From positions 1 to 23,007 of the forward strand of contig CAYSWA010000035.1 in NCBI GenBank assembly GCA_964434535.1: 23,007 nucleotides of DNA, read 5' to 3'. Every line of letters starts with the position of its first letter. Position 1 is the stretch's first letter. Below, piece by piece: positions 1-11,750 of the stretch. The position numbers were made by a program, and so were the translations under genes. The stretch comes from SM23-32 sp964434535. GTDB taxonomy: Bacteria; Planctomycetota; Brocadiia; SM23-32. A model generated the notes under the pieces. That model worked only from the letters and a program-made list of their open reading frames with translations. It made no database searches and was not told the DNA's origin.

Positions 1-365
1 GTTAGCACGTGGACGCCCCGCCCGTCCAGGGCGTAGAGGCAGGCGGCGAGAGGGGCCACGAAGGTCTTGCCCTCGCCGGTATTCATCTCCGCCACGCAGC
101 CCCGGGTCAGCGCGACGCCGGCGGCCACCTGGACGTCGTACTGGCGGATGCCGATGGCGCGTCGGGATGCCTCGCGCACCAGGGCGAAGGCCTCCGCCAG
201 CAGCTCCTCCAGGGCCGCGCCCTTGCGGCGGCGCTCCCTGAGTTGCTTCATGCGGGACGTAAAGCCCCCGTCTTCAAGGGCTTGTGCCTTGCGCTCCAGG
301 CGGTTGACGCGCTCGGCGAGGCGCCGGCAGCAGCGACGCCTTCGGTTTCTCAGGTAGAGGGGCAT
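1..365 (-). CDS. secA: SecA-family preprotein translocase ATPase, N-terminal part (cut by window edge)
   Basis: Reading the minus strand from an ATG at 365-363 gives about 121 residues that run off the left edge. After a very basic N-terminus (residues 1-20) come a helical segment with a VNRLE stretch like the VNALE of SecA, then AFALVREASRRAIGIRQYDVQ (residues 59-79), which matches the SecA Q-motif region, and a Walker A loop EMNTGEGKT (93-101, Lys100) followed by GRGVHVLT. In SecA this is the start of nucleotide-binding domain 1, which drives protein export through SecYEG. The segment before the Q motif is shorter than in housekeeping SecA and very Arg-rich, and the usual SDEELRAKT-like stretch is not conserved. 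I infer an accessory SecA rather than the main one. It is divergent from a LEPR-protein/export operon. No Shine-Dalgarno sequence is evident. Family assignment is secure; the accessory status is not. Confidence 0.88.
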   Translation of the reverse strand, partial: MPLYLRNRRRRCCRRLAERVNRLERKAQALEDGGFTSRMKQLRERRRKGAALEELLAEAFALVREASRRAIGIRQYDVQVAAGVALTRGCVAEMNTGEGKTFVAPLAACLYALDGRGVHVL

Positions 366-424
366 GCGGACGGTGATGAGAGGGTTGGGCCTGAGCCTGC
401 GGTTCGGCTTGCTTGTGGCATTCC

Positions 425-430
425 AGTATA
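425..430 (-). promoter_or_regulatory. Possible -10 box for the secA-like gene
   Basis: The minus strand reads TATACT here, five of six matches to the sigma-70 -10 consensus in very GC-rich DNA. It would start transcription near position 418, about 50 bases before the ATG at 365. There is no good -35 at the right distance: the hexamer 17 bases upstream is TGGCGG. The site is therefore tentative. Confidence 0.35.
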
Positions 431-495
431 ACGGGGAGCGGCTGTCCCCGCCAGCGGGAACGGGCGGGGCGAACGCGAGTTCGACGCCGGACGCT

Positions 496-545
496 CAGCC
501 CCCCGCAGAAGGACCGCAGGGCGGCCCTGCGGCGCGAGGGGGCTG
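496..545. repeat. Large imperfect inverted repeat between two divergent promoters
   Basis: An inner perfect 9-bp repeat (CCGCAGGGC at 514-522, one central G, GCCCTGCGG at 524-532) is nested inside an outer perfect 8-bp repeat (CAGCCCCC at 496-503, GGGGGCTG at 538-545). The element lies upstream of both proposed promoters, so neither of their transcripts should contain it. That fits a double-stranded operator or a cruciform-capable site better than a terminator. What binds it is unknown. Confidence 0.55.
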
Positions 546-567
546 CGTGCGCGGGACAGCTTTGGCC

Positions 568-596
568 TTGACATGACCGGGGGCAGACGTGATAAT
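568..596 (+). promoter_or_regulatory. Strong sigma-70-type promoter for the LEPR/export operon
   Basis: TTGACA (568-573) is followed after exactly 17 bases by GATAAT (591-596). That is a perfect -35, optimal spacing and five of six -10 bases, striking in such GC-rich DNA. Transcription would begin near 603, giving a leader of about 100 bases before the LEPR gene at 705. It is the best promoter in the window and probably drives the block to 15552, because I see no comparable promoter inside that block. Confidence 0.75.
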
Positions 597-608
597 CTGC
601 CGAGGTGC

Positions 609-642
609 CCGGAAGCTGGGAAATGCCCCGGCTTCCGGTTTT
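609..642 (+). promoter_or_regulatory. Hairpin at the 5' end of the LEPR operon leader
   Basis: CCGGAAGC (609-616) and GCTTCCGG (631-638) form a perfect 8-bp stem, with a possible three-pair extension inside the loop (GGG 618-620 with CCC). Four Ts follow (639-642). It begins about six bases after the predicted transcription start. It could protect the 5' end of a nearly 15-kb message or act as a weak attenuator. The T tract is too short to call a firm terminator. Confidence 0.5.
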
Positions 643-704
643 CGGGCCGATGGTGCGCCCCCGGTCCCTGAAAAAGAGTGCGGCTCTGTCGAGAGGCCTG
701 AGAG

Positions 705-3700
705 ATGAAGAGGACGAAAGCGGCTGACTCCCCCCGCACGTCGCTGTCCGTTGAGCGCCTGGAACCCCGCCTGCTGCTGACTGCCATCAACCCCGGCGTT
801 TTCGCCGAGCTGTTCGACGGGGACGATCTGTACTTCATCCAGGGCGAGTCGGCGGACGACCCCAGCGACCTGAGCCTGCAGGAGATGGACGGGGAGTGGA
901 TCGTCATCGCCTCCTACGAGGGCCCGGGCTCCGTGCAGTTCACCGATTCCGAGGGCGGCACCACTCTCGACTTCGGAGACAAGATCGGCGACATCCTCTT
1001 CTTCGACACCACTTCGGAATCGCACCTGGCCATCCGCAAGGGACGCTTCGTGGAGGGCTTCAGCCTGGACAGCGTGCCCGGCCCGCTGGAGGACCGGCCG
1101 GACACCGTCGAGGAGGCCTTCGAGATCACCGTTCCGACCGGGCTCAGCGGCGACACGACCGTCGAGTACAACAGCGGCCGGCAGATCATCTCGGCCAGCG
1201 GCGACGACGAGACCCCGCTTGTGGACTACTACACGTTCGCAGCCCAGGAGTTCGAGATCATCACCGTCTCCTCCATCGCGGCTGCCATACAAGTCACCAT
1301 CGGCGTCCAGAGCGAGACGGACGGCCCGATCGACTGGGGCATCGTCAGCGGCGGCGCCTCCGAGGTTTCCTTCTCGATATTCGACCACAACGGCAACGAC
1401 TCCGGGCCGGACGACCTCAACATCTTCCTGAAGGTCGTGCCGGTCGGCGCTCCGTACAGCATGGTGGTGGACCGCACCGAGATCGACTCTGCGCCGTTCA
1501 ACAGCACCGGCACCGAGGACTTCCCGGACGTTCCCGACTCGGCCGACGAGATGGATCTGACCTTCGACGCGGAGTTCCAGACGGGTTACGGCGTCCGCAC
1601 CCCGAAGGTGACCTTCACCGGCGAGGGCCCGGGCGATTCGGGCCACGACTGGTTCACCTTCACCATCCCGTCCGGGGCGACGATCTTCGCCGATAGCTTC
1701 GACAACGTCACCTCGCTGCTGCTGACCGACATCACCGAGACATCGGTCTCGCCCGGGCTCGACCTGGTGCTCGACGGCAGCTTTACCAACAGCGGCGACT
1801 CGGCGCTGAAGGTCTACATGAAGGTGGTCAACACCGCCGACTGGAGCTTCGCTACCTACATGGAGGCCCGGCCGCTCAACGAGATGGTGGTGCTCGACGT
1901 CAACGGCGCCGGCCTCTACCAGTGGTTCACGGCCTCGCGGACGCCGTGGATGGGCAACTTCGGGGGCACGGACGTCTTCGCGCCGGCGGGAAGCGGCGGC
2001 GCCGTCGTGACCGGCAACGTCACGTTCAACGCCGCCTCGACCGGCTTCGGCATGTTCCACCTCGACGGCCAGCTCAAGGGCCGCTTCGGCCTCGACGGCT
2101 CGACGCTCGACGCCGGCGAGACGGTCGAGGAGATCCGCGTCGGCTACATCGCCAACCCGCAGACCGACTTCCAGGGCACGACTTTCGGCGGCGTCTTCCT
2201 GGACGGCAACGTGGAGCGACTCCTGGTGGCGACCAGCGTGGCCGACTCGGGGACCGCGCCGGCCTCGGCGCCCGGCCAGGACCTTGCCGAGCCGGCCCGG
2301 ATCACCATCGGCGGCTACCTGCTGGAGTTCCAGTCCGCCGGCACGGTCTACGCCGAGACGAGCATCGGCATGGGTCTCGGCGCGCTGCCGGACGTGAGTC
2401 CCGTCTTCGACCTGGACTTCGACCTCTGGGGCGGCGGAGTCATTGCCGGATCGAGCCCCGCCGAGGTCCGCTACCCCGACCTGCCGCCGACCTTCGATCC
2501 GCCTGCCGGCTGGCTCTACGGCGACTTCAGCGATCGCGAGTCCTTCAGCACCAGCATCGCCGCCGGCTTCGTCAACGACACCGAGACCAGCGCCTACGTG
2601 GTCGGCTCGCCGAACGGCGACTTCACTATCCACGGCCACGTTAACCCCTTCGCGTCGCTCGCCACGTCCTTCTCCGACCGGGATGACGTGCAGGACTGGT
2701 ACGTCTTCAACGCGGGGCGCGGGCAGGAAGTGACCGTCGAGCTGCTGAGCGGCTCCAATGCGGCGCCCGTCTTCGTGTTCGGCCCGTCGGGCCGGGCCGT
2801 GGCCGTGGTCGGCACGGACGAGCCCGCCACGTTCGCCGCGGACGAGGGCGGCAACTACCTGATCATGGTGGGCAGCCTCGGCCTGTTCGGCGATCCCTTC
2901 CGGATCGCCCCGCTGCGCTCCTCGGTGGAATATGAAATCAGCGTTACCGGCACCATGCCCGTGGCGCTCGGCGGCCTGGTGGTCGGCTCCTCGCTCTTCG
3001 GCGCGCCGGTCGGGGCGGACATCGAGTTCGGCGACGATATCAACAACACAAACTTCGACGCCCACAGCATCGGCTTCATCGACGTGCGCGGCAACTACGT
3101 GGCCGTCTCGCTGACCACCACCGGACACGTCGGCTACCTGGCGGGCGACCGGATGGCCTCCAACGACGGCGACTACGCCGAGTTCGACATCGGGGGGAAC
3201 CTGGACAGGCTCGAGGCCCGCACGGGCGACCTCCAGTTCAACATCATCAACGTGGACGGCACGCTGGGTGAGTTGTCCGTGCTGGACGGCAGTCTCGGCG
3301 ACACAGTGTTCCTGGGTTTGCGGCAGATCGACGTGGGACAGGGCGCGGGCAGCGTGGTCGTCGGCGGTGACTTCCTCAGCGATATGGATGTCTTCGACGT
3401 CGGCGTGGACCTGTTCTACGTCGGGGGCAGCTTCGGCATGAACGTCTTGCCCGCTGCCCTCAACTGCGCCACGGGCGCCGACGTTCAGTTCGCCTTCGTC
3501 GGCGGCGACATCTACGACCAGGGAACGCTGGTCCCCCCGGTGTTCATCGGGGAGGGTGAGACCGTCCAGCACATCGACGACGGCGGCGGGCGCATCGCCA
3601 TCAGCGCCGTCTCCACCGTCCGGTCGTTCAACCCCGGCCTGCCCGGCCCTATCCTGGCTGAGCCCGCGTTCGCTTCCTACCGGTTCGTGCCGGTCGGGCG

Positions 3701-6700
3701 GACCTCCGGCGGTGCTGTCGGTTCGGCCATCGTCAGCATCACCGCCAACGACGGGCTCGACATCGAGGCCCTGACCGGTCGGGTCGACATCGGCGTGGTC
3801 ACGTTCCAGCACCGAAGCCTGGGCATAGCCTCAGGGGCGCTCAGCGTGTCGCCCTTCCTGCGCGTCAAGCCCGGCGACGACCCGTTCGCCGAGGTCGACG
3901 TCTTCGAGGTGAACGCTGATCCGGCGGCCCCGACGTTCCTCTCGCAGATCAGGAACGAAACGCGCCATGGCGACATCATGCGCATTACGATCCCGGTCCT
4001 CGGCCAGACTTACGCCAGGGGCAGCATCGGCGTCACCGACCAGCTCGTCGGGGGCGGCATGCTGCTGAACCCCACGGCCGTGCTGCCGCAGCAGCGCGAG
4101 CTTTTCGCCTGGCCGGGGGGTGAGGCCCCGTACGTTCGTTATGACCCGACGATCGGCTGGGCCACCGGTGCGGGGAGCAGTCTGGACTTCACCAACCCTC
4201 GCCGCGTCCACGACAACCGCTATGTCCACTTCTCGCCCTTGTTGAGTTCGGTTGTCGTCGGCGATTCGCTCGGCGACGTCGACGTCCTGGGGAACGTGGT
4301 GGTCAACGCCGACGGCGCGGTCGGCGGGCCGGCGTTCACGCTGCGCGGCATAGCCTACGGCGCGGGCGTCTTCGACGGCGTGGCAGGCGTTGTCTCCGGC
4401 TTGCCCGCCCGGATCGACGTGGGCATGGGCTTCTCCGGCGGCCAGGGCGGCACGCCGGCCGGCGGCGTAATGACCGCTGGCACGATCGGCCGCTTCGTGG
4501 CCAACAACGCCACCATCTCCGGCCCCGTCTTCGCCGCCGGCGGGATCGACCGCATGCTCCTCAACAACACGATGCTCGACCAGGCCATCGTCTCCTCGTC
4601 GCCGGACTTCTCCGACGCGGCGTTCTGGGACACGATCAACTGGCCGGGCTCCGGTGCGCTGGGCTTGCTGCGCATCACGGGCTGGAACGGCGGCATCAAC
4701 GAGTCCATCATCCAGGTCGGGGAGATCGGCCGGATCATCCTCGGGCCGGGCACCGACGGCATCGTGGACTCCAACATCTGGGCCAGCGGGGATTCCTTGA
4801 CCGAGCGGGGCATCGGCCAGATCATCATCCGCAGCGGCGGCCTGGACAACACCGGCGCGCCGCCGTTCGGCAACCGCAGCGAGACGATCTTCTCGCCCCA
4901 GAACATCGGCACGATCAAGGTCCAGGGCCTGGTGGCCCGCTCCGGCGTGCTGATCGGCAACCCCGTCATCGCCAACGCGAGCATCCGCGGGATCAAGCAC
5001 ATCGACAAGGTCATCGCCGCCGGCGACATCGTGGTTGACCAAACCGGCTCCGGCACCGAGCAGATCACCGCGATCCTGGGCATGAAGATGCTGAAGGCCG
5101 ACAACATCATGACCGGACCGGGCGACGAGCTGCACATCGGCGCCGCCGAGCTCCAGCGGCTCATTGTGCGCAGCGACCTGGCGGCCGACGTCGTCGTGGA
5201 CGGCCGCATCATCCGGTTGGTCATCGGCGGGTCGCTGGACGGCGACCTGATCTTCAACGGCCCGCACAGCCACCTGGAGCACGCCGTCATCCGCCAGGGC
5301 GCCACGGGCGACATCATCGCCGGCGGGTGGATAGGCGTGCTGAGGATCCTCGGCGGCGACGCCGCCGGCGACATCGGCGCGGGCGCCAGCCGGCCCGGCA
5401 CCAACACCGCCATCGGCGCGCTCATCGTGCCCCACGGCGAGCTGGACGGCGAGGTGTTCACCTTCATCAGCGTTCCCACGCTGCGGGCCGGCGGCGGCAT
5501 CGGCAAGATCATCGTCAAGGACGATATCGACGGAAACATCACCGCCACCAGCTACTTTGACGTGGTGCGCGGCGTGCCGACCGTCGCCGACATCGGCCTG
5601 ATCAAGGTCGTCGGCGGCGATCTGAACGGCGACGTCACGATCCAGAGGAACGACCCCGGCGACCCGCAGGACCCGGGCGGCGACCTGCTCAAGCTGATCA
5701 TCCTCAACGGCGACCTGAACGGCGACGTCACCATCGCCGGCGACATCGGCCTGCTGAAGGTCATCAACGGCGTCATCACCGGCACCATCACCACCACGGC
5801 CAGCGACGTCGAGCGCATCATCGTCGTCGGCCCCGGCGCGGGCATGTCGGCCATCGCCGCGCCGATCGACATCGCCGGCAGCCTCGGCCTGCTGAAGGTC
5901 ACCAACGGCGACGTGGACGCGACGGTGACCGTGGACGACTACACCGGGCGCGTCATCATCGTCGGCGACGTCAACGCCGACATGACCTTCGGCGAAGGCG
6001 ACCCGGGCGACGGGCTCGGCCTCTACAGGCTCAAGGGCGACCAGGACGCCGAGCTGAGCGTCCTGGGCGACGTCGGGCGGATCCTGCTGATCGGCGGCCA
6101 GGTCACCAGCAACGGCGACGCGCTCGACCCGCGCATCGAGGTGGCGGGCGGTCTCGGGCTTCTGAGGGCCACAGGCTACAACGGCGGCGGGGCGGCCATC
6201 GACGACGAGGTGAATGTGGATGGGCGGCTCGACCGCTTCATCCTGCGCAGCGCCGACATGAGCGGCGCGCTGGAGGCCGGCTCCATCGGCACCGCCATGT
6301 TCATGGGCCCGGGCGGCGTGACCGCCCCGGTGAGCTCGAACGGGAACCTGGACGCGCTCAGGACCTCCAGCGGCGGCATCAACGCCCCGGTGGACGTGTT
6401 CCACTACGCCGGGCGGATCATCTCCGCCGGCGACGTGAGCGCCGACGTGACCGTCGGCAGCGGTTTCCCCGGCTCGGGCCTGGACCGCCTGGTCGTGCGA
6501 GGCGACCTGAACGACGGGGATGTGCTGCTGAACGGGTTCGGCAACGAGATCATCGTCCGAGGCAACATGACCGACAGCACCATCGACGCCACGACGCTGG
6601 GCCGCGTGCGCATAGGCGGCGCGCTGACCAGCGCGACCTCCGACGAGATCCACGCCGCCATGGGCAGCTTCGGCCTGATCGTGTCCGGCACGTTCTACGA

Positions 6701-6758
6701 CGTGGACGGCTCGGACTTCTTCTTCGACTTCGGAGCCGTGCACGCCTACGTCGGCTGA
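705..6758 (+). CDS. Giant LEPR-motif secreted beta-solenoid protein (2017 aa)
   Basis: The protein starts MKRTKAADSPRTSLSVERLE and has a LEPRLLL motif at residues 19-25, with no classical Sec signal because there is no hydrophobic stretch of normal length. GAGAGG (691-696) supports this start. Known for such proteins: the LEPR motif marks large secreted or surface proteins, but how it works is not settled. Residues about 130-390 include pre-peptidase-like beta domains (e.g. PLVDYYTFAAQEF near 171 and HDWFTFTIPSG near 314). Another lies at 655-748 (DVQDWYVFNAGRGQ). From about residue 1180 to 1955 short Gly/Asp/Ile/Val repeats (GLLKV, NGDLNGDVTI) suggest a long right-handed beta-solenoid. Residues 1958-2017 match the C-terminus of the next protein. 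The composition is acidic with few lysines after the N-terminus. No catalytic motif is visible; an adhesin or surface-layer role is an inference. Confidence 0.88.
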   Translation: MKRTKAADSPRTSLSVERLEPRLLLTAINPGVFAELFDGDDLYFIQGESADDPSDLSLQEMDGEWIVIASYEGPGSVQFTDSEGGTTLDFGDKIGDILFFDTTSESHLAIRKGRFVEGFSLDSVPGPLEDRPDTVEEAFEITVPTGLSGDTTVEYNSGRQIISASGDDETPLVDYYTFAAQEFEIITVSSIAAAIQVTIGVQSETDGPIDWGIVSGGASEVSFSIFDHNGNDSGPDDLNIFLKVVPVGAPYSMVVDRTEIDSAPFNSTGTEDFPDVPDSADEMDLTFDAEFQTGYGVRTPKVTFTGEGPGDSGHDWFTFTIPSGATIFADSFDNVTSLLLTDITETSVSPGLDLVLDGSFTNSGDSALKVYMKVVNTADWSFATYMEARPLNEMVVLDVNGAGLYQWFTASRTPWMGNFGGTDVFAPAGSGGAVVTGNVTFNAASTGFGMFHLDGQLKGRFGLDGSTLDAGETVEEIRVGYIANPQTDFQGTTFGGVFLDGNVERLLVATSVADSGTAPASAPGQDLAEPARITIGGYLLEFQSAGTVYAETSIGMGLGALPDVSPVFDLDFDLWGGGVIAGSSPAEVRYPDLPPTFDPPAGWLYGDFSDRESFSTSIAAGFVNDTETSAYVVGSPNGDFTIHGHVNPFASLATSFSDRDDVQDWYVFNAGRGQEVTVELLSGSNAAPVFVFGPSGRAVAVVGTDEPATFAADEGGNYLIMVGSLGLFGDPFRIAPLRSSVEYEISVTGTMPVALGGLVVGSSLFGAPVGADIEFGDDINNTNFDAHSIGFIDVRGNYVAVSLTTTGHVGYLAGDRMASNDGDYAEFDIGGNLDRLEARTGDLQFNIINVDGTLGELSVLDGSLGDTVFLGLRQIDVGQGAGSVVVGGDFLSDMDVFDVGVDLFYVGGSFGMNVLPAALNCATGADVQFAFVGGDIYDQGTLVPPVFIGEGETVQHIDDGGGRIAISAVSTVRSFNPGLPGPILAEPAFASYRFVPVGRTSGGAVGSAIVSITANDGLDIEALTGRVDIGVVTFQHRSLGIASGALSVSPFLRVKPGDDPFAEVDVFEVNADPAAPTFLSQIRNETRHGDIMRITIPVLGQTYARGSIGVTDQLVGGGMLLNPTAVLPQQRELFAWPGGEAPYVRYDPTIGWATGAGSSLDFTNPRRVHDNRYVHFSPLLSSVVVGDSLGDVDVLGNVVVNADGAVGGPAFTLRGIAYGAGVFDGVAGVVSGLPARIDVGMGFSGGQGGTPAGGVMTAGTIGRFVANNATISGPVFAAGGIDRMLLNNTMLDQAIVSSSPDFSDAAFWDTINWPGSGALGLLRITGWNGGINESIIQVGEIGRIILGPGTDGIVDSNIWASGDSLTERGIGQIIIRSGGLDNTGAPPFGNRSETIFSPQNIGTIKVQGLVARSGVLIGNPVIANASIRGIKHIDKVIAAGDIVVDQTGSGTEQITAILGMKMLKADNIMTGPGDELHIGAAELQRLIVRSDLAADVVVDGRIIRLVIGGSLDGDLIFNGPHSHLEHAVIRQGATGDIIAGGWIGVLRILGGDAAGDIGAGASRPGTNTAIGALIVPHGELDGEVFTFISVPTLRAGGGIGKIIVKDDIDGNITATSYFDVVRGVPTVADIGLIKVVGGDLNGDVTIQRNDPGDPQDPGGDLLKLIILNGDLNGDVTIAGDIGLLKVINGVITGTITTTASDVERIIVVGPGAGMSAIAAPIDIAGSLGLLKVTNGDVDATVTVDDYTGRVIIVGDVNADMTFGEGDPGDGLGLYRLKGDQDAELSVLGDVGRILLIGGQVTSNGDALDPRIEVAGGLGLLRATGYNGGGAAIDDEVNVDGRLDRFILRSADMSGALEAGSIGTAMFMGPGGVTAPVSSNGNLDALRTSSGGINAPVDVFHYAGRIISAGDVSADVTVGSGFPGSGLDRLVVRGDLNDGDVLLNGFGNEIIVRGNMTDSTIDATTLGRVRIGGALTSATSDEIHAAMGSFGLIVSGTFYDVDGSDFFFDFGAVHAYVG
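4240..6575 (+). repeat. Degenerate coding repeats of the beta-solenoid
   Basis: In this stretch of the LEPR gene, units of roughly 18-25 codons recur around a core of the type Gly-Asp-hydrophobic-x-Gly-x-Val-x-Ile followed by Ile-Gly-hydrophobic-Leu-Lys-Val. Most copies have diverged, but some are close at DNA level: 5617-5642 and 5710-5735 match at 24 of 26 bases by hand alignment. The limits of the region are approximate. Confidence 0.6.
6576..6755 (+). other. Shared C-terminal module, copy 1 (in the LEPR beta-solenoid protein)
   Basis: The last 60 residues (1958-2017) align with the C-terminus of the neighbouring LEPR protease with one gap in each sequence. Shared landmarks in order: S-x-IDA-x-TL, V-x-I, EIHA, G-x-F, LI, VD-x-S and VH-x-x-VG. 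About 25-28 positions are identical by eye. In both proteins it directly follows solenoid repeats and ends the chain, so it could be a cap or a sorting/anchoring domain. Confidence 0.65.
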
Positions 6759-6834
6759 TTGAGCACGGTTGAGCAGAATCACGCAGCGCGCATGCCGAGA
6801 GCGCTGAGTTGCTGTCTGTGACCAGGGAGACGTT

Positions 6835-10785
<3,951 letters not shown>

Positions 10786-10819
10786 TCGGCCTGACCTCCG
10801 TGCATTGGCCTACGGAAGC

Positions 10820-10838
10820 GCCGGGCCCTGAGCCCGGC
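10820..10838 (+). repeat. Intercistronic hairpin before the HlyD-like gene
   Basis: GCCGGGC (10820-10826) and GCCCGGC (10832-10838) form a perfect 7-bp stem with a five-base loop in the 94-base gap between the LEPR protease and the adaptor gene. There is no T tract, so it does not look like an intrinsic terminator. It could set different RNA stability for cargo and transporter segments of one message. Confidence 0.4.
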
Positions 10839-10879
10839 CGACGCCGGTTCTCCCCACCCCTTGCGATCGGTTTGGAGAC

Positions 10880-11734
10880 ATGAACGCCCTCACTCGCCGG
10901 GCCCTCCTGCTCGCCGTCTGCCTGCTGGCCATGGCCGCCCCGCGCGGCCGGGCGGCGCCGGCCGAAGAGGAGGACTTCTACACCCGTTTCTGGCCGACCA
11001 CCAGCCTGCCCCGCACAAGCGTGCTGCTCTCCTCGAAGCTGAACGAGACGGTGAGCGCCGTCAACGTGGAGGAGGGGCAGCGCGTCGCCGAGGACGTGGT
11101 CCTCGTTCGCTTCGACGGCCGGCTTGTCCGGGCCCGCATCGCCATGGCCGAGACCGAGGCCGACTTCGCCGCGCGCATCGAATCGGCCCAGAAGAGCTAC
11201 GAGTTCTACCGGCGCGAGCACCAGAGGCTCTCCGAGCTGCGGGCCGGGGTGGATATCAGCGAGTCCGAGCTGCACAGAGCGCGCCTCCAGATGGAGACCG
11301 CGCGCCTGGAGCTGGCCGAACTGAAGCGCGCCGCCGAGCTGGCCGAGCGCCGCCTGGCCTACTACCGCGCCGAGGCGCTCAACTACGAGGTCCGCTCCCC
11401 CATCGACGGCGTCGTCTCGCACGTCTGGGTCGAGCCCGGCGAGATGACCGAGGTCGCCCAGCCGCTGCTGGAAGTCATCGATCCCAACCTCATCGAGGTG
11501 CGCGTGCAGCTCGACGAGAGCTACGCCCCCAACGTGGCGCCCGGCCAGGGGGCCGTGGTCGAGTTCCCGGCCGCCGGCGAGCGGCAGTTCGACGGCCGGG
11601 TCCGGGTGGTCTCGCCCTACGTGGACAGCAGCAGCGGCTTCTTCGTGGTGAAGGTGCTCGTCGAACCGGACTCCGACCAGGTCAAGCCGGGCATGGCCTG
11701 CCGCGTCCGCTTCGAACCATTCCCGGCCCCTTAA
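10880..11734 (+). CDS. HlyD/MFP-family periplasmic adaptor protein (284 aa)
   Basis: Residues 1-25 form a signal peptide or N-terminal anchor (RRALLLAVCLLAMAA, likely cut near RGRA-AP). Domains then follow the adaptor plan: first half of the lipoyl-like domain (about 55-80, NVEEGQRVAEDVVLVRFDG), a helical hairpin/coiled coil (about 81-168), the second lipoyl half (about 169-200, VRSPIDGVVSHVWVEPGEM), then a beta-barrel and membrane-proximal part (about 203-280). Adaptors of this kind bridge an inner-membrane transporter to a TolC-type channel. At 284 residues it is compact for the family. A GGAG lies only two bases from the ATG, an unusually tight spacing. It precedes the M50 fusion gene by 16 bases and a TolC-like gene follows that, so a tripartite envelope complex is likely, although no ABC or RND pump is encoded here. 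Confidence 0.88.
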   Translation: MNALTRRALLLAVCLLAMAAPRGRAAPAEEEDFYTRFWPTTSLPRTSVLLSSKLNETVSAVNVEEGQRVAEDVVLVRFDGRLVRARIAMAETEADFAARIESAQKSYEFYRREHQRLSELRAGVDISESELHRARLQMETARLELAELKRAAELAERRLAYYRAEALNYEVRSPIDGVVSHVWVEPGEMTEVAQPLLEVIDPNLIEVRVQLDESYAPNVAPGQGAVVEFPAAGERQFDGRVRVVSPYVDSSSGFFVVKVLVEPDSDQVKPGMACRVRFEPFPAP

Positions 11735-11750
11735 CCCTCCGGACAGGACC

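Larger units (their letters stand above)
366..704. other. Divergent intergenic regulatory region between the secA-like gene and the LEPR operon
   Basis: I see no convincing gene in these 339 bases. From left to right they hold a possible leftward -10 box (425-430), a large imperfect inverted repeat (496-545), a near-consensus rightward promoter (568-596), a leader hairpin (609-638) and a Shine-Dalgarno-like GAGAGG (691-696) eight bases before the ATG at 705. Open frames here read through the inverted repeat or the promoter and resemble no protein family I know. Confidence 0.7.

Noticed and set aside
495..3812. Very long minus-strand open frame opposite the first LEPR gene, and similar ones at 3831-6992, 6550-8856 and 8926-10761
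   Set aside because: The products are low-complexity, rich in Val, Asp, Ala, Glu, Arg and His, without domain motifs, as expected for the antisense of GC-biased Gly/Asp/Val/Ile-rich genes. The plus-strand products carry recognisable domains.
6759..6775. Direct repeat TTGAGCA (6759-6765 and 6769-6775) after the first LEPR gene as a promoter or regulator site
   Set aside because: No matching -10 at the right distance and only two short copies; probably chance.
10820..10838. Hairpin between the LEPR protease and HlyD genes as an intrinsic terminator
   Set aside because: No T tract follows, and the downstream genes lack a visible promoter, so read-through in one operon is more likely.
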